Source of the DNA: Burkholderiales bacterium RIFCSPLOWO2_02_FULL_57_36
Lineage (GTDB): Bacteria > Pseudomonadota > Gammaproteobacteria > Burkholderiales > Burkholderiaceae_D
Direction of reading: 5' to 3'
Assembly: GCA_001770855.1 (NCBI GenBank)
Contig: MESE01000081.1
Location: 21,686 to 85,685 of the forward strand
DNA length: 64,000 bases
Shown here: positions 1 to 8,521 of the stretch, in pieces
Numbering within the stretch: position 1 is the first letter of the stretch
Layout: every line of letters starts with the position of its first letter
The notes under the pieces: generated by a model
Databases searched by the model: none
The model's input: the letters and a program-made list of their open reading frames with translations, nothing else
What the model was told of the DNA's origin: nothing
Made by a program: the position numbers and the translations under genes

Positions 1-127
1 CAAGGCGATCTGTTCTGAGCACAATCCCGCATTCCGAATCTATACTTGTTCGTTTAACGTCTGACTTGCTTGTCATTCAATTGGAGCGGACAGGTATCTT
101 GCCCCTTTTCCACACATTATTCTTACC

Positions 128-796
128 ATGACATCATCCGATATTCCCGTGATTGCAATTGACGGTCCTACCGCGTCCGGCAAAGGCACCGTTGCGCAAC
201 GGGTTGCGAAAACGCTTGGGTTTCACTATCTGGACTCCGGAGCCTTGTATCGGCTGGTCGCCTTGTCCGCATTGCGGCGAAATACACCCTTGTCCGATGA
301 GGATGCGCTTGCCGACTTGGCCGGTAAGCTTCCGTGCACTTTCGACGGTGAAAAAATATTGCTTGCCGAAGAAGATGTAAGCAATGCCTTGCGTGCCGAA
401 GAAGTCGGCAATGCAGCATCCCGGATCGCGGCCTTGCCGACGGTAAGACAGGCATTATCCGAATTGCAATTGCGGTTTCGTAAGCTGCCTGGTCTGGTGG
501 CTGACGGCAGGGACATGGGGACCGTTATTTTTCCGCAAGCCGACTTGAAAGTATTCCTCACTGCAAGTGTCGCGGCGCGTGCGCAAAGACGTTATAAGCA
601 ATTGATTGAGAAGGGTTTTTCTGCTAATATGCACGACCTTCTGAAGGATTTGGCCGAGCGTGATGCGCGAGATGTTAACCGGGCAGTTGCGCCGCTCAAG
701 CCCGCGGAAGATGCATATTTGCTGGATACGTCGGACATGACTGCCGACCAGGCGGTCGAACAAGTCCTGCAGTGGTATGCCGCTTTAAAAAAGTAG
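128..796 (+). CDS. cmk: Cytidylate kinase
   Basis: Transfers phosphate from ATP to CMP or dCMP in the cytosol, feeding CTP/dCTP synthesis. The 222-residue length is normal for the bacterial long form. A P-loop (GPTASGKGT, residues 13-21) follows the first beta strand. DSGALYR (36-42) is the typical CMP-binding segment, and a GRDMGT motif lies in the middle of the protein, as in the family. The ATG at 128 places the P-loop at the usual distance from the N-terminus. It lies directly upstream of rpsA on the same strand, the classical cmk-rpsA arrangement of proteobacteria. Identification is secure. The upstream partner cannot be seen because the window starts only 127 bases before it. Confidence 0.97.
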   Translation: MTSSDIPVIAIDGPTASGKGTVAQRVAKTLGFHYLDSGALYRLVALSALRRNTPLSDEDALADLAGKLPCTFDGEKILLAEEDVSNALRAEEVGNAASRIAALPTVRQALSELQLRFRKLPGLVADGRDMGTVIFPQADLKVFLTASVAARAQRRYKQLIEKGFSANMHDLLKDLAERDARDVNRAVAPLKPAEDAYLLDTSDMTADQAVEQVLQWYAALKK

Positions 797-916
797 TGTG
801 AATTTTGCAGTCCCATTGGTGCCCGACCGGACGCAAGGTCATGTCGGGTGTTGATAAACCCTAACCCAATATTTGGCGCAAACCCGCGACCAGAATTGGC
901 TAACCTGTTCAAACTT

Positions 917-2632
917 ATGTCAACTGTTGCTACCTCCCCTGAATCTGCTCCTGGTATGGAAAGTTTTGCCGCACTGTTTGAGGAATCGCTGTCGCGTCAA
1001 GACATGCGATCCGGCGAAGTTATTTCCGCTGAAGTCGTCCGCCTCGACCACAATTTCGTGATCGTCAACGCAGGACTCAAGTCCGAAGCGTTCATACCGA
1101 TCGAAGAATTCAAGAATGACAATGGTGAACTCGAAGTCACCGTCGGAGATTTTATTTCCGTTGCAATCGAGTCTTTGGAAAACGGTTTTGGCGATACGAT
1201 TCTGTCGCGCGACAAAGCCAAACGTCTGGCCTCGTGGCTCTCGCTTGAAAAAGCGATGGAGTCCGGCGAGATTGTTATCGGTACCGTCAACGGTAAAGTA
1301 AAAGGCGGATTGACCGTCCTGACCAACGGTATTCGCGCGTTCCTTCCCGGTTCGCTGGTCGATACCCGTCCGGTCAAGGACACCACGCCGTTCGAAGGCA
1401 AGACACTCGAATTCAAGGTCATCAAGCTGGATCGCAAGCGCAACAACGTGGTGCTGTCGCGCCGTGCTGTCATCGAAGCATCGATGGGCGAAGAGCGTCA
1501 GAAGCTGATGGAAACCCTGAAAGAAGGCACCGTCGTCACCGGCGTGGTCAAGAACATCACCGACTACGGCGCATTCGTCGACCTCGGCGGCATCGATGGC
1601 TTGCTGCACATCACCGATCTCGCATGGCGTCGTGTGCGTCATCCTTCGGAAGTGCTCACCGTCGGCCAGGAAATCACTGCCAAGGTCCTCAAGTACGATC
1701 AAGAGAAAAATCGCGTTTCGCTGGGCGTCAAGCAGTTGGGCGACGATCCATGGACCGGTCTGTCCCGTCGTTATCCGCAGGGCACCCGTTTGTTCGGCAA
1801 GGTTACCAACCTGACCGACTACGGCGCATTCGTGGAAGTCGAGCAAGGTATCGAAGGCCTGGTTCACGTGTCCGAGATGGACTGGACCAACAAGAACGTG
1901 GCGCCGAACAAAGTTGTCCAGCTGGGCGATGAAGTTGAAGTCATGGTGTTGGAGATCGACGAAGAGCGTCGCCGCATCAGTCTCGGCATGAAGCAGTGCA
2001 AAGCCAATCCATGGGATGACTTTGCTCTCACGCACAAGAAGGGCGACAAGGTCAGCGGCGCAATCAAGTCGATCACCGACTTTGGTGTGTTCATTGGCTT
2101 GGCCGGCAATATCGACGGCCTGGTTCACTTGTCCGACCTGTCCTGGACCGAGACCGGTGAAGAAGCTGTTCGCCGTTTCAAGAAAGGCGATGAGCTGGAA
2201 GCCGTTGTTTTGGCAATCGATGTCGAGCGCGAGCGTGTTTCGCTGGGCGTCAAGCAACTGGAAGGCGACCCGTTCAACAATTTCGCGGCAATGAACGACA
2301 AGGGTTCGCTGGTTACCGGTACGGTGAAATCGGTCGAGCCGAAAGGCGCAGTGATCCAGTTGTCGGAAGAAGTCGAAGGCTACCTGCGTGCTTCGGAAAT
2401 CTCGCGTGATCGCGTTGAAGATGCCGGAACCCATCTGAAAGTGGGCGACAAGGTCGAAGCGATGGTTCTCAACATCGATCGCAAGGCGCGCGGCATTCAA
2501 TTGTCCATCAAGGCAAAGGATTCGGTCGAGACCCAGGAAGCCATGCAAAAGATGTCTTCGGACTCCAATGCCGCTTCCGGTACCACCAGCCTGGGTGCGT
2601 TGTTGAAAGCAAAGCTCGACAACAAGAGCTAA
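917..2632 (+). CDS. rpsA: 30S ribosomal protein S1
   Basis: S1 binds mRNA leaders and helps load them onto the 30S subunit. The protein is 571 residues and shows the repeated S1 (OB-fold) units. The four central and C-terminal copies carry the recurrent pattern ITDYGAFV or close variants (for example residues near 215, 300 and 387), each followed by IDGLLH/IEGLVH-type turns and SLGVKQ endings. An in-frame extension reaches back to 848, but I chose ATG 917 because it starts the conserved [14 protein letters not shown] N-terminus of betaproteobacterial S1. It lies between cmk and ihfB, the expected order. A very long antisense reading frame over this gene is a codon-bias artefact. Confidence 0.97.
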   Translation: MSTVATSPESAPGMESFAALFEESLSRQDMRSGEVISAEVVRLDHNFVIVNAGLKSEAFIPIEEFKNDNGELEVTVGDFISVAIESLENGFGDTILSRDKAKRLASWLSLEKAMESGEIVIGTVNGKVKGGLTVLTNGIRAFLPGSLVDTRPVKDTTPFEGKTLEFKVIKLDRKRNNVVLSRRAVIEASMGEERQKLMETLKEGTVVTGVVKNITDYGAFVDLGGIDGLLHITDLAWRRVRHPSEVLTVGQEITAKVLKYDQEKNRVSLGVKQLGDDPWTGLSRRYPQGTRLFGKVTNLTDYGAFVEVEQGIEGLVHVSEMDWTNKNVAPNKVVQLGDEVEVMVLEIDEERRRISLGMKQCKANPWDDFALTHKKGDKVSGAIKSITDFGVFIGLAGNIDGLVHLSDLSWTETGEEAVRRFKKGDELEAVVLAIDVERERVSLGVKQLEGDPFNNFAAMNDKGSLVTGTVKSVEPKGAVIQLSEEVEGYLRASEISRDRVEDAGTHLKVGDKVEAMVLNIDRKARGIQLSIKAKDSVETQEAMQKMSSDSNAASGTTSLGALLKAKLDNKS

Positions 2633-2647
2633 GCGCCAAGTACGTAC

Positions 2648-2953
2648 ATGACAAAGTCGGAATTGATTGCCCGTTTGGCTGAGCGTTATCCGCAGCTGGT
2701 TGCAAAGGATGCGGATTATGCGGTCAAAACCATTCTCGATGCGATGGCGGATGCTTTGGCAACCGGCCAGCGCATCGAGATTCGGGGCTTCGGCAGTTTT
2801 GCGCTGAATAGCCGGCCGCCGCGTATCGGGCGTAATCCGAAGTCGGGTGACAAGGTGATGGTGCCTGAAAAGCGGGTACCTCATTTCAAGCCAGGCAAGG
2901 AATTGCGTGAACGGGTGGACGCCATGGTCGGGCAACCGATCAAGGAAGACTGA
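2648..2953 (+). CDS. ihfB: Integration host factor beta subunit
   Basis: IhfB pairs with IhfA to bend DNA sharply during recombination, replication and transcription. The 101-residue protein begins [12 protein letters not shown] and carries the HU/IHF DNA-binding signature around residues 46-65 (GFGSF...RPPRIGRNP), including the proline-tipped arm that intercalates DNA. It starts 15 bases after the rpsA stop, as in many Gram-negatives, and is followed at once by a strong terminator, so it probably ends the cmk-rpsA-ihfB transcription unit. Length and motif make the call firm; the choice of beta over alpha rests on sequence character and the rpsA-linked position. Confidence 0.95.
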   Translation: MTKSELIARLAERYPQLVAKDADYAVKTILDAMADALATGQRIEIRGFGSFALNSRPPRIGRNPKSGDKVMVPEKRVPHFKPGKELRERVDAMVGQPIKED

Positions 2954-2973
2954 GTCGTTTGCAGTGAAATAAG

Positions 2974-3001
2974 AACGGCATCTTCGGATGCCGTTTTTTT
3001 T
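2974..3001 (+). terminator. Rho-independent terminator after ihfB
   Basis: A GC-rich stem (ACGGCATC paired with GATGCCGT, UUCG tetraloop, flanked by one more A-T pair) is followed by eight T residues. It lies 20 bases after the ihfB stop and closes the operon. Confidence 0.93.
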
Positions 3002-3141
3002 AGTTTCGGCCGCTGCTGCGGCTGCTTAACTTGCTGCGCAAGTTAGCCTTCACTGAACTTTCGTTTCACGTACAATTTCGATTGTTTTCAGTATCGTTCG
3101 ACCATGCCTGGACCAGCAAGGCACCATAAGGAATCGGCACC

Positions 3142-3456
3142 ATGAAGATCATATTCAGAATTGTTGCAGCCATTTTGTTCGTCATTTTTTTCGGCTTCGC
3201 GCTAAAGAACACACAGGAAGTCGCGCTGCAGTTCTTTTTGGGTTATGAGATCCGTGGACCATTGGTTCTTCTGTTGCTCGGATTTTTCGCAGCCGGTGCG
3301 GCCCTGGGTGTCCTGGCAATGACGCCGACCGTTTTGCGTTACCACCGTGACGTATCGAAACACAAGAAGACCATCGTCGTACTGCAAAAAGACAGCGAGG
3401 CGCAGCAACTTGCCCGCATGCAGCCGCCGCAACCGGATAGCGTTGTCAACCCCTGA
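3142..3456 (+). CDS. lapA: LapA family (DUF1049) membrane protein
   Basis: Small inner-membrane protein that works with LapB to control LPS synthesis through FtsH-dependent LpxC turnover. The 104-residue protein has two hydrophobic helices (about residues 3-22 and 40-64) separated by a short polar loop with the family FALKNTQEVALQFF stretch. A cytoplasmic basic/coiled tail follows. The lapA-lapB pairing downstream of ihfB is conserved in beta- and gammaproteobacteria. The gap to lapB is 47 bases on the same strand, so the two are probably co-transcribed. Function is transferred from the E. coli family; the membrane topology is visible in the sequence. Confidence 0.9.
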   Translation: MKIIFRIVAAILFVIFFGFALKNTQEVALQFFLGYEIRGPLVLLLLGFFAAGAALGVLAMTPTVLRYHRDVSKHKKTIVVLQKDSEAQQLARMQPPQPDSVVNP

Positions 3457-3503
3457 TTGCGACTATCTTGCCGCGTCGCGATTAATCTATAAAAAAGCCC
3501 CGC

Positions 3504-4679
3504 ATGGAATTTGAAACCTGGTGGTTGCTTGGCATCCCGATATTTTTCAGCCTCGGATGGATTGCCGCGCGTGTCGATATCAAGCAACTCATTTCCGAAT
3601 CGCGCAGTCTGCCCAGCAGTTATTTCAAAGGCTTGAATTTTTTATTGAACGAGCAACCCGATAAGGCAATCGACGCTTTTATCGAGGTAGTAAAGCTTGA
3701 TCCCGAAACGGTCGAGTTGCATTTCGCGCTGGGAAATCTGTTTCGTCGGCGCGGTGAAACGGAGCGGGCGATCCGGATTCACCAGAATCTGCTGGCACGT
3801 CCGGATATGCCCCTGGAGTACCAGATCCATGCGCAGTATGAGTTGGGCCAGGACTACTTGAAGGCCGGACTGCTTGACCGTGCAGAAGAGGCATTCAACA
3901 AGCTGGTAGATACCCCGCACAGCGCTCAGGCGCGCAGAGCGCTTCTGGAAATCTATCAGCGCGAAAAAGAATGGACACGTGCGATCGAGGCGGCAAAAGC
4001 ATTGCAGGAGTCCGGCGCCGGCAGCCGCCAAAAGGAAATAGCGCAGTTTTATTGCGAACTGGCGCAGGACGAACTGGTTCACACGCATCCCGATGCGGCA
4101 ATGGACATGCTGGAGAAGGCCCTGGCTGCCGATCGCAAGAACGTCCGCGCCACCATGTTGATGGGCGATGCCTACCTGGCCAAGGGTGATACGGAAACCG
4201 CCTTGCTGACATGGCGCAGAGTGGAGCATCAGAGTGTTCCGCACGTTGCGTTGGTTGCGCAGCGGCTCATGGACGGTTATCGGACCGTAGGGCGTCCGCA
4301 GGAAGGCGCAAATTTGTTGAGGAGCTATCTGGCTGACGCATCTTCCATCGATTTGATCGAGGTGGTGTTCAAGGCGACGCTTGAACTGAATGGTGTCGAA
4401 GCGGCGAACCAGCTGGTGAGCGATGAGCTGCGTCGCACGCCGACTTTATTGGGGCTGGATAAATTGCTTGAGGCGCGCCTGTTGAATGCGATGCCTGAAG
4501 TCCGGCCGGAATTATCCCTGGTGAAGAATCTCGTGCATGGCTACGCGCAAAAGCTGGCGCGTTATCAGTGTGGCCATTGCGGATTCAAGGCACGGCAGTT
4601 TTATTGGCAGTGTCCTGGTTGCAGCCAATGGGAAACCTATCCGCCACGGCGTACCGAAGAGCTCAATGTAATGAATTAA
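3504..4679 (+). CDS. lapB: LPS assembly protein LapB (TPR plus rubredoxin-like zinc domain)
   Basis: LapB (YciM) is anchored in the inner membrane and regulates LpxC degradation, balancing LPS and phospholipid. The 391-residue protein has an N-terminal membrane anchor (about residues 1-20), a long array of tetratricopeptide repeats (about 45-345), and a C-terminal rubredoxin-like metal site with two CxxC pairs (CGHC and CPGC in the last 35 residues). Domain order and length match the family exactly. It follows lapA. An imperfectly terminator-like hairpin lies just after the stop. Confidence 0.95.
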   Translation: MEFETWWLLGIPIFFSLGWIAARVDIKQLISESRSLPSSYFKGLNFLLNEQPDKAIDAFIEVVKLDPETVELHFALGNLFRRRGETERAIRIHQNLLARPDMPLEYQIHAQYELGQDYLKAGLLDRAEEAFNKLVDTPHSAQARRALLEIYQREKEWTRAIEAAKALQESGAGSRQKEIAQFYCELAQDELVHTHPDAAMDMLEKALAADRKNVRATMLMGDAYLAKGDTETALLTWRRVEHQSVPHVALVAQRLMDGYRTVGRPQEGANLLRSYLADASSIDLIEVVFKATLELNGVEAANQLVSDELRRTPTLLGLDKLLEARLLNAMPEVRPELSLVKNLVHGYAQKLARYQCGHCGFKARQFYWQCPGCSQWETYPPRRTEELNVMN

Positions 4680-4694
4680 GACCTTGACCGATAC

Positions 4695-4728
4695 GCAATA
4701 CGGCGTGGACCTGACCATGCCGTATTGC
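4695..4728 (+). terminator. Long hairpin after lapB, possible terminator
   Basis: A perfect 10-bp stem (GCAATACGGC with GCCGTATTGC) encloses a 14-base loop that can pair further (TGG/CCA). It starts 15 bases after the lapB stop. No T-run follows, so it may be Rho-assisted or may protect mRNA ends rather than terminate. Confidence 0.45.
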
Positions 4729-4839
4729 AAATAATTTGCCTGACGCCTGAAAAATGTTGTATAAATGCCAAGTCTTCCGAGAGCATACTTCATGTTCTGG
4801 GTTGACATGTCCACACAAACTTATCGGAGAGATACTGAA

Positions 4840-5232
4840 ATGTTTAAACGACTAATATCAGGTATTGCTGTTTTTGTTGCGACCATCGGCTTTGCTTTTG
4901 CTCAGGTCGATGTCAACAAAGCGGACCAGGCGGCGCTTGACGGCATTAAAGGCATCGGTCCCAAGACTTCCAAAGCGATTTTGGATGAACGTAAAAAAGG
5001 CGGCGACTTCAAGAGCTGGGATGATTTTGAAAATCGCGTGAAAGGCATCGGCGGGAAAAGTTCGGCAAAACTTTCGCAGGCCGGTTTGACGGTAAGCGGT
5101 CAAGCAAAACCGGATGCGCCGGCTGCGGCATCGAAGGTCGCTAAAAAAGACGCCAAGCTTGAAGCAAAGAGCGCTAAAGCAGATTCGAAGAGCGACGCAA
5201 AGAGCGATACCAAAGCTCCAAAAAAGATGTGA
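4840..5232 (+). CDS. ComEA-like secreted helix-hairpin-helix protein
   Basis: The protein begins with a signal peptide (MFKRLISGIAVF..., cleavage probably after AFA near residue 22). A ComEA-type helix-hairpin-helix DNA-binding domain follows (about residues 23-85: VDVNKADQAALDGIKGIGPK...). It ends in a long Lys/Ala/Ser/Asp-rich tail. ComEA proteins bind DNA in the periplasm during natural transformation; in this short form the role is unproven. ATG 4840 is chosen because GGAGA lies ten bases upstream and the signal peptide starts there. The zero-frame stop falls right after an A-AAA-AAG heptamer. A -1 shift would add about nine more lysine-rich residues, ending at 5255. Confidence 0.85.
   Translation: MFKRLISGIAVFVATIGFAFAQVDVNKADQAALDGIKGIGPKTSKAILDERKKGGDFKSWDDFENRVKGIGGKSSAKLSQAGLTVSGQAKPDAPAAASKVAKKDAKLEAKSAKADSKSDAKSDTKAPKKM
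5220..5226 (+). promoter_or_regulatory. Candidate -1 ribosomal frameshift site (A AAA AAG)
   Basis: The heptamer is in the X-XXY-YYZ phase of the reading frame, two codons before the stop at 5230-5232. In the -1 frame translation continues with KDVKKEEAKK and stops at 5253-5255, matching the charge pattern of the existing tail. This is the same heptamer as the known dnaX site. No close downstream stem-loop is visible, so an ordinary one-base deletion in an A-run is the alternative. Confidence 0.45.
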
Positions 5233-5278
5233 AGAAAGAAGAAGCAAAGAAATAAAGAATCATGTTGCTGAATTCAAA

Positions 5279-5305
5279 CCCCACGGTCCAGATCGTGGGG
5301 TTTTT
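5279..5305 (+). terminator. Rho-independent terminator after the ComEA-like gene
   Basis: The stem CCCCACG/CGTGGGG with an 8-base loop is followed by five T residues. It lies beyond both the zero-frame and the -1-frame stop codons. Confidence 0.92.
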
Positions 5306-5389
5306 CATATGAGCCGTCATGCAGATCTTATACATGCCACGGCGTCTACGATTAAAATGGTGTTTTTAGCGCATCACCTTGAAGACACC

Positions 5390-6292
5390 ATGCCTTATCA
5401 AACTATTGAAGATACAGTTGGAAATACGCCGCTGGTACAGCTTAAGCGGATCCCGGGCGACGATGCGGTGCGCCGCAATAATGTCATTCTCGGCAAGATG
5501 GAAGGCAACAATCCGGCCGGATCGGTAAAGGATCGGCCGGCGCTGGCCATGGTGAAAGGCGCCGAAGAACGCGGCCGGATCAAGCCCGGGGATACGCTGA
5601 TCGAGGCGACCAGCGGCAATACCGGCATTGCACTCGCAATGGCGGCCTCCATGCGGGGTTACAAAATGATCCTGCTGATGCCTGAAAACCTGAGCCTGGA
5701 ACGGCGCCAGAGCATGACGGCGTATGGCGCGCAAATTATCTTAACGCCAAAAAACGGCGGGATGGAGTACGCACGGGATCTGGCCGAGCAAATGCAAAAG
5801 GAAGGGCAGGGCATTATTCTCGATCAATTTGCCAATCCGGATAATCCGCGATCGCACTACGAGTCGACCGGCCCCGAAATATGGCGTGATACCGATGGCC
5901 GGATTACCCACTTTGTGAGCGCGATGGGTACCACTGGCACCATCATGGGGGTATCGCAATACCTGAAAGAACAAAATCCGAAGGTGCGAATTGTCGGAGC
6001 GCAGCCGGAAGAGGGTTCGCAGATTCCGGGAATCAGGAAGTGGCCTGAAGAATATCTGCCGAAAATCTATGACAAATCAAGAGTGGACCAGATTGAACAG
6101 GTAAGCCAAGCAGCATCAGAGCATATGGCGCGGCGATTGGCCGCGGAGGAAGGAATATTTTGCGGCATTTCCGCCGCAGGCGCGTGTGAAGTCGCTTTGC
6201 GCATTTCTCAAACCACTGAGAACGCAACCATCGTTTTTATCGTATGCGATCGTGGGGACCGCTACTTGTCCACAGGGGTCTTCCCTGCCTGA
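5390..6292 (+). CDS. cysM: Cysteine synthase B (O-acetylserine sulfhydrylase)
   Basis: PLP enzyme making cysteine from O-acetylserine and sulfide (the CysM form also accepts thiosulfate). The 300-residue protein carries the PLP lysine in AGSVKDRPA (Lys47), the phosphate-binding loop SGNTG (75-79) and a GTTGT segment in the second half. I start it at ATG 5390 (MPYQTIEDTVGNTPLV), which matches the conserved N-terminus; an in-frame extension back to 5114 crosses the preceding gene and its terminator and is not credible. The length and the EGNNPAGSVKDRPA segment favour CysM over CysK. It converges with the small regulator gene downstream. Confidence 0.95.
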   Translation: MPYQTIEDTVGNTPLVQLKRIPGDDAVRRNNVILGKMEGNNPAGSVKDRPALAMVKGAEERGRIKPGDTLIEATSGNTGIALAMAASMRGYKMILLMPENLSLERRQSMTAYGAQIILTPKNGGMEYARDLAEQMQKEGQGIILDQFANPDNPRSHYESTGPEIWRDTDGRITHFVSAMGTTGTIMGVSQYLKEQNPKVRIVGAQPEEGSQIPGIRKWPEEYLPKIYDKSRVDQIEQVSQAASEHMARRLAAEEGIFCGISAAGACEVALRISQTTENATIVFIVCDRGDRYLSTGVFPA

Positions 6293-6303
6293 TCGCAGGG
6301 AAG
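6280..6303. terminator. Hairpin between converging genes
   Basis: A perfect 9-bp stem (CTTCCCTGC/GCAGGGAAG, 6-base loop) spans the cysM stop codon and sits just beyond the stop of the minus-strand regulator. It could serve both strands, though no T-run is present. Confidence 0.5.
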
Positions 6304-6306
6304 GGA

Positions 6307-6636
6307 TTACTGCTGCTGGTCCGAGTCCGCTTCTTTCGGCTTGAATTGCTTGTCGCTGATACGGAATTTGTCACGGCGATCACCCATCAGGATACGCAAA
6401 TCGCGAATGCTCAGATCACTTACCTCGTGCATCCGAATCAACAACGACGCACCCACAGGCAGCCTGCGATGACGGATTTTACTGATCACCGGCGGCGCCA
6501 CTTCAAGCGCACGGGACAAGGCTGCATCATTTTTCAAATGCAGCTTCTCAATCAACGAATCCAGCAAGTTGTTTGGATCATATGCAACTTGATCGGCCAG
6601 TCGGTTACTGCTCGTATTCTCTAGCTGAGTAGTCAT
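6307..6636 (-). CDS. Small helix-turn-helix protein (putative regulator)
   Basis: A 109-residue cytoplasmic protein whose middle (about residues 35-60, DAALSRALEVAPPVISKIRHRR) looks like a Cro/CI-type helix-turn-helix, with the recognition helix around PPVISKIRHRR. The polar C-terminus ends in DQQQ. I use the ATG at 6636 (MTTQLENTSS); an upstream in-frame start at 6660 would add eight poor residues. A 22-bp palindrome lies about 55 bases upstream of the start, consistent with autoregulation. The gene stands alone between cysM and a 500-base AT-rich gap. Specific targets are unknown. Confidence 0.65.
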   Translation of the reverse strand: MTTQLENTSSNRLADQVAYDPNNLLDSLIEKLHLKNDAALSRALEVAPPVISKIRHRRLPVGASLLIRMHEVSDLSIRDLRILMGDRRDKFRISDKQFKPKEADSDQQQ

Positions 6637-6691
6637 AATCTCAATAATTCCACGTTGCAAATATGTTTATAGGACATTGCCCGAAAGTGTC

Positions 6692-6713
6692 TGTTGTACT
6701 TGATGTTACAACA
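6692..6713. promoter_or_regulatory. Palindromic putative operator
   Basis: The inverted repeat TGTTGTA-N8-TACAACA lies upstream of the small HTH gene. Spacing and symmetry fit binding by a dimeric regulator, most simply the adjacent protein itself. No binding data can be inferred from sequence. Confidence 0.45.
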
Positions 6714-7111
6714 CAATTTCCTGAAAACAGGTTTTGTGCAAGGATGCAAATTACCTACTGATCAGAATATATTGTATTACGGCAATATTATAACATAATT
6801 TCAAAAAGGCAATAAAAAAGATGCTTTTCGAGCAAATGTTGTTGTGTTAACCATTCAAATTATAACGGCATTCAATTATTTTAATATTCTTCGGATTTTC
6901 TTCTCTGGCTGGCGTCAAGTACTGAGCCGATACATGGTTTGCATTGAATCAACTTATCTTATCCAATCAAACTAATAGTACTTTGATAATTCACAACCAC
7001 CGAAGATTGAGGAAAAGGTTGATAAAGCAAATACTTTATTTTCTTCTCCGATAACATTGTTCGGGAAAAGTTTCTTCGATTGCCGAATTAATAAAAAATA
7101 TAAAGACAATT
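6714..7111. other. AT-rich intergenic region, no gene seen
   Basis: About 400 bases markedly richer in A/T than the surroundings, with many poly-A/T tracts and no credible coding frame on either strand. A short minus-strand frame at 6972-7196 overlaps the hairpin and the DUF1415 stop and lacks protein-like composition. The region may hold the promoter of the regulator gene and curved DNA. Confidence 0.6.
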
Positions 7112-7134
7112 GCGATGCTTGTATAAAGCATCGC
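7112..7134 (-). terminator. Hairpin after the DUF1415 gene
   Basis: A perfect 9-bp stem GCGATGCTT/AAGCATCGC with a 5-base loop lies about 50 bases past the minus-strand stop at 7183. On that strand it is followed by a T-rich stretch, so it probably terminates that transcript. Confidence 0.6.
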
Positions 7135-7182
7135 GCATACATGCAGGGAAAAATTGCAGTGGATTGATTCGACGCAGAGCGG

Positions 7183-7785
7183 CTACGGTTTCTCAATGGG
7201 CACGCCTGATAACGGATCTGCCGCCCTTATTCGATCACAAAGGTGGTCCCAGCCTGCATTGCCCAGACGACGCAGGGTCGCGATATTTTTTTCAAAAATC
7301 TCTGAAGCTTCCGGGAACGCGGCTACTGCAGCATCGATACTTGCTTCGCGCAACAAGTGAAGTATTGGATAAGGTGAACGGTTGGTGCAATTATCGATAT
7401 CGTCCGGTTCTGTCCCGGCAAATTGGTAATGCGGATGGAAACTGGCAATTTGAAATTTCCCCGTCAATCCCAGCTTCTCGACGACCGTATCGGCAACGTC
7501 CAGGAAATCGTTATAGTCCAGGAAATCAGTCAATGCTTGCGGATGAATCAGCAAGCTTGTATCCAGCGTTGCCGGGTCGGCGTCGCGCAGAATTTCCAGT
7601 TCTGAAATGAGTGCAGTGCATAATTCTTCAGCTGTCTTGGCATCGCTGACGGCATACCGGATCTGGTTTTTTACATAGACCGCTTTGGCAAACGGACACA
7701 GGTTCAAGCCGATCACGGCATGGACAAGCCAGGCTTGGGTTTCCGCAATGACCTTCATTTCATCGATGGTTTGAACTGGGCTCAT
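7183..7785 (-). CDS. DUF1415 family protein
   Basis: A 200-residue soluble protein of the DUF1415 family, whose biochemical role is not established. Recognisable family features are AWLVHAVIGLNLCPFAK near residues 18-34, a central FQIASFHPHYQFAGT segment (about 126-140) and NRSPYPILHLLRE (about 150-162). The conserved cysteine, histidines and aspartates suggest an enzyme or metal site, but this is inference. It starts at ATG 7785, with no partner gene on its strand nearby, and is probably monocistronic with the hairpin at 7112-7134 as its end. Confidence 0.85.
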   Translation of the reverse strand: MSPVQTIDEMKVIAETQAWLVHAVIGLNLCPFAKAVYVKNQIRYAVSDAKTAEELCTALISELEILRDADPATLDTSLLIHPQALTDFLDYNDFLDVADTVVEKLGLTGKFQIASFHPHYQFAGTEPDDIDNCTNRSPYPILHLLREASIDAAVAAFPEASEIFEKNIATLRRLGNAGWDHLCDRIRAADPLSGVPIEKP

Positions 7786-7966
7786 TAGTGCGTTACCGTT
7801 TAAAAAAATCGGGGTTATAAATTGGCTTTAAGGCACGCCATCAGGGTAATTGTGCGCGCGAATTCAAAGATATGCATATTCGAATTGCAGTACTGAGCGG
7901 GTAAATCGGATATCCTTCGGCATCCCGATGCATTGCCCCAAAAATCAATCAACACCACGAGTCAAT

Positions 7967-8521
7967 ATGGCCATCAAGGCAACCATTTTCAAAGCCGAGC
8001 TGCAAATCGCGGACATGGATCGTCACTATTATCAGGATCATGCGCTGACTATTGCGCGCCATCCGTCGGAAACCGACGAAAGGATGATGGTCCGGTTACT
8101 GGCTTTTGTGCGGCACGCCGATCCAGCCTTGAATTTCGGCAAAGGACTGAGTGATGTGGATGAACCCGATCTTTGGAAAAAAGATTTGACCGGCGCCATC
8201 GACCTCTGGATAGAAGTCGGCCAGCCCGATGAAAAGCGCATCCTTAAGGCCTGTGGCCGCGCCGCACAGGTTATTGTCTATAGCTATAGCAGCAACAGCA
8301 GTATTTGGTGGAGCCAGATCAGCAACAGGGTAGAGCGTGCCAGGAATTTGACGGTGATCAATTTGCCTTCGGCGATCAGCCTGGCTTTGGCCAAGTTGGC
8401 ACAGCGCAGCATGCAGCTGCAATGCACGATCCAGGACGGACAGACTTGGTTGACCGGCGATGGCGAAACCGTCCAGCTTGATCTGACGCTGCTGAAGGCG
8501 CCAACGGAATACCAGCGCTAA
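7967..8521 (+). CDS. YaeQ family protein
   Basis: A 184-residue protein of the YaeQ family, which has a PD-(D/E)XK nuclease-like fold. YaeQ was first noticed as a suppressor of loss of the antiterminator RfaH, but its reaction is unknown. Family marks are MAIKATIFKAELQIADMDRHYY at the start, HPSETDERMMVRLLAF (about 30-45) and DLWIEVGQPDEKRI near 80, which supplies the acidic and lysine residues typical of the fold. ATG 7967 begins this conserved start; in-frame sequence back to 7850 is not conserved-looking. Its last four bases overlap the converging mltB stop. Confidence 0.9.
   Translation: MAIKATIFKAELQIADMDRHYYQDHALTIARHPSETDERMMVRLLAFVRHADPALNFGKGLSDVDEPDLWKKDLTGAIDLWIEVGQPDEKRILKACGRAAQVIVYSYSSNSSIWWSQISNRVERARNLTVINLPSAISLALAKLAQRSMQLQCTIQDGQTWLTGDGETVQLDLTLLKAPTEYQR

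Noticed and set aside
1..18. Possible last codons of an upstream gene (perhaps aroA)
   Set aside because: Only five codons and a stop would be visible; there is no way to identify them.
920..2935. A 671-residue antisense frame over rpsA and ihfB
   Set aside because: It mirrors strongly biased codon use of highly expressed genes, starts without a binding site and has no protein-like domains.
6972..7196. A 74-codon minus-strand frame in the AT-rich gap
   Set aside because: Overlaps the terminator hairpin and the end of the DUF1415 gene and has random-looking composition.
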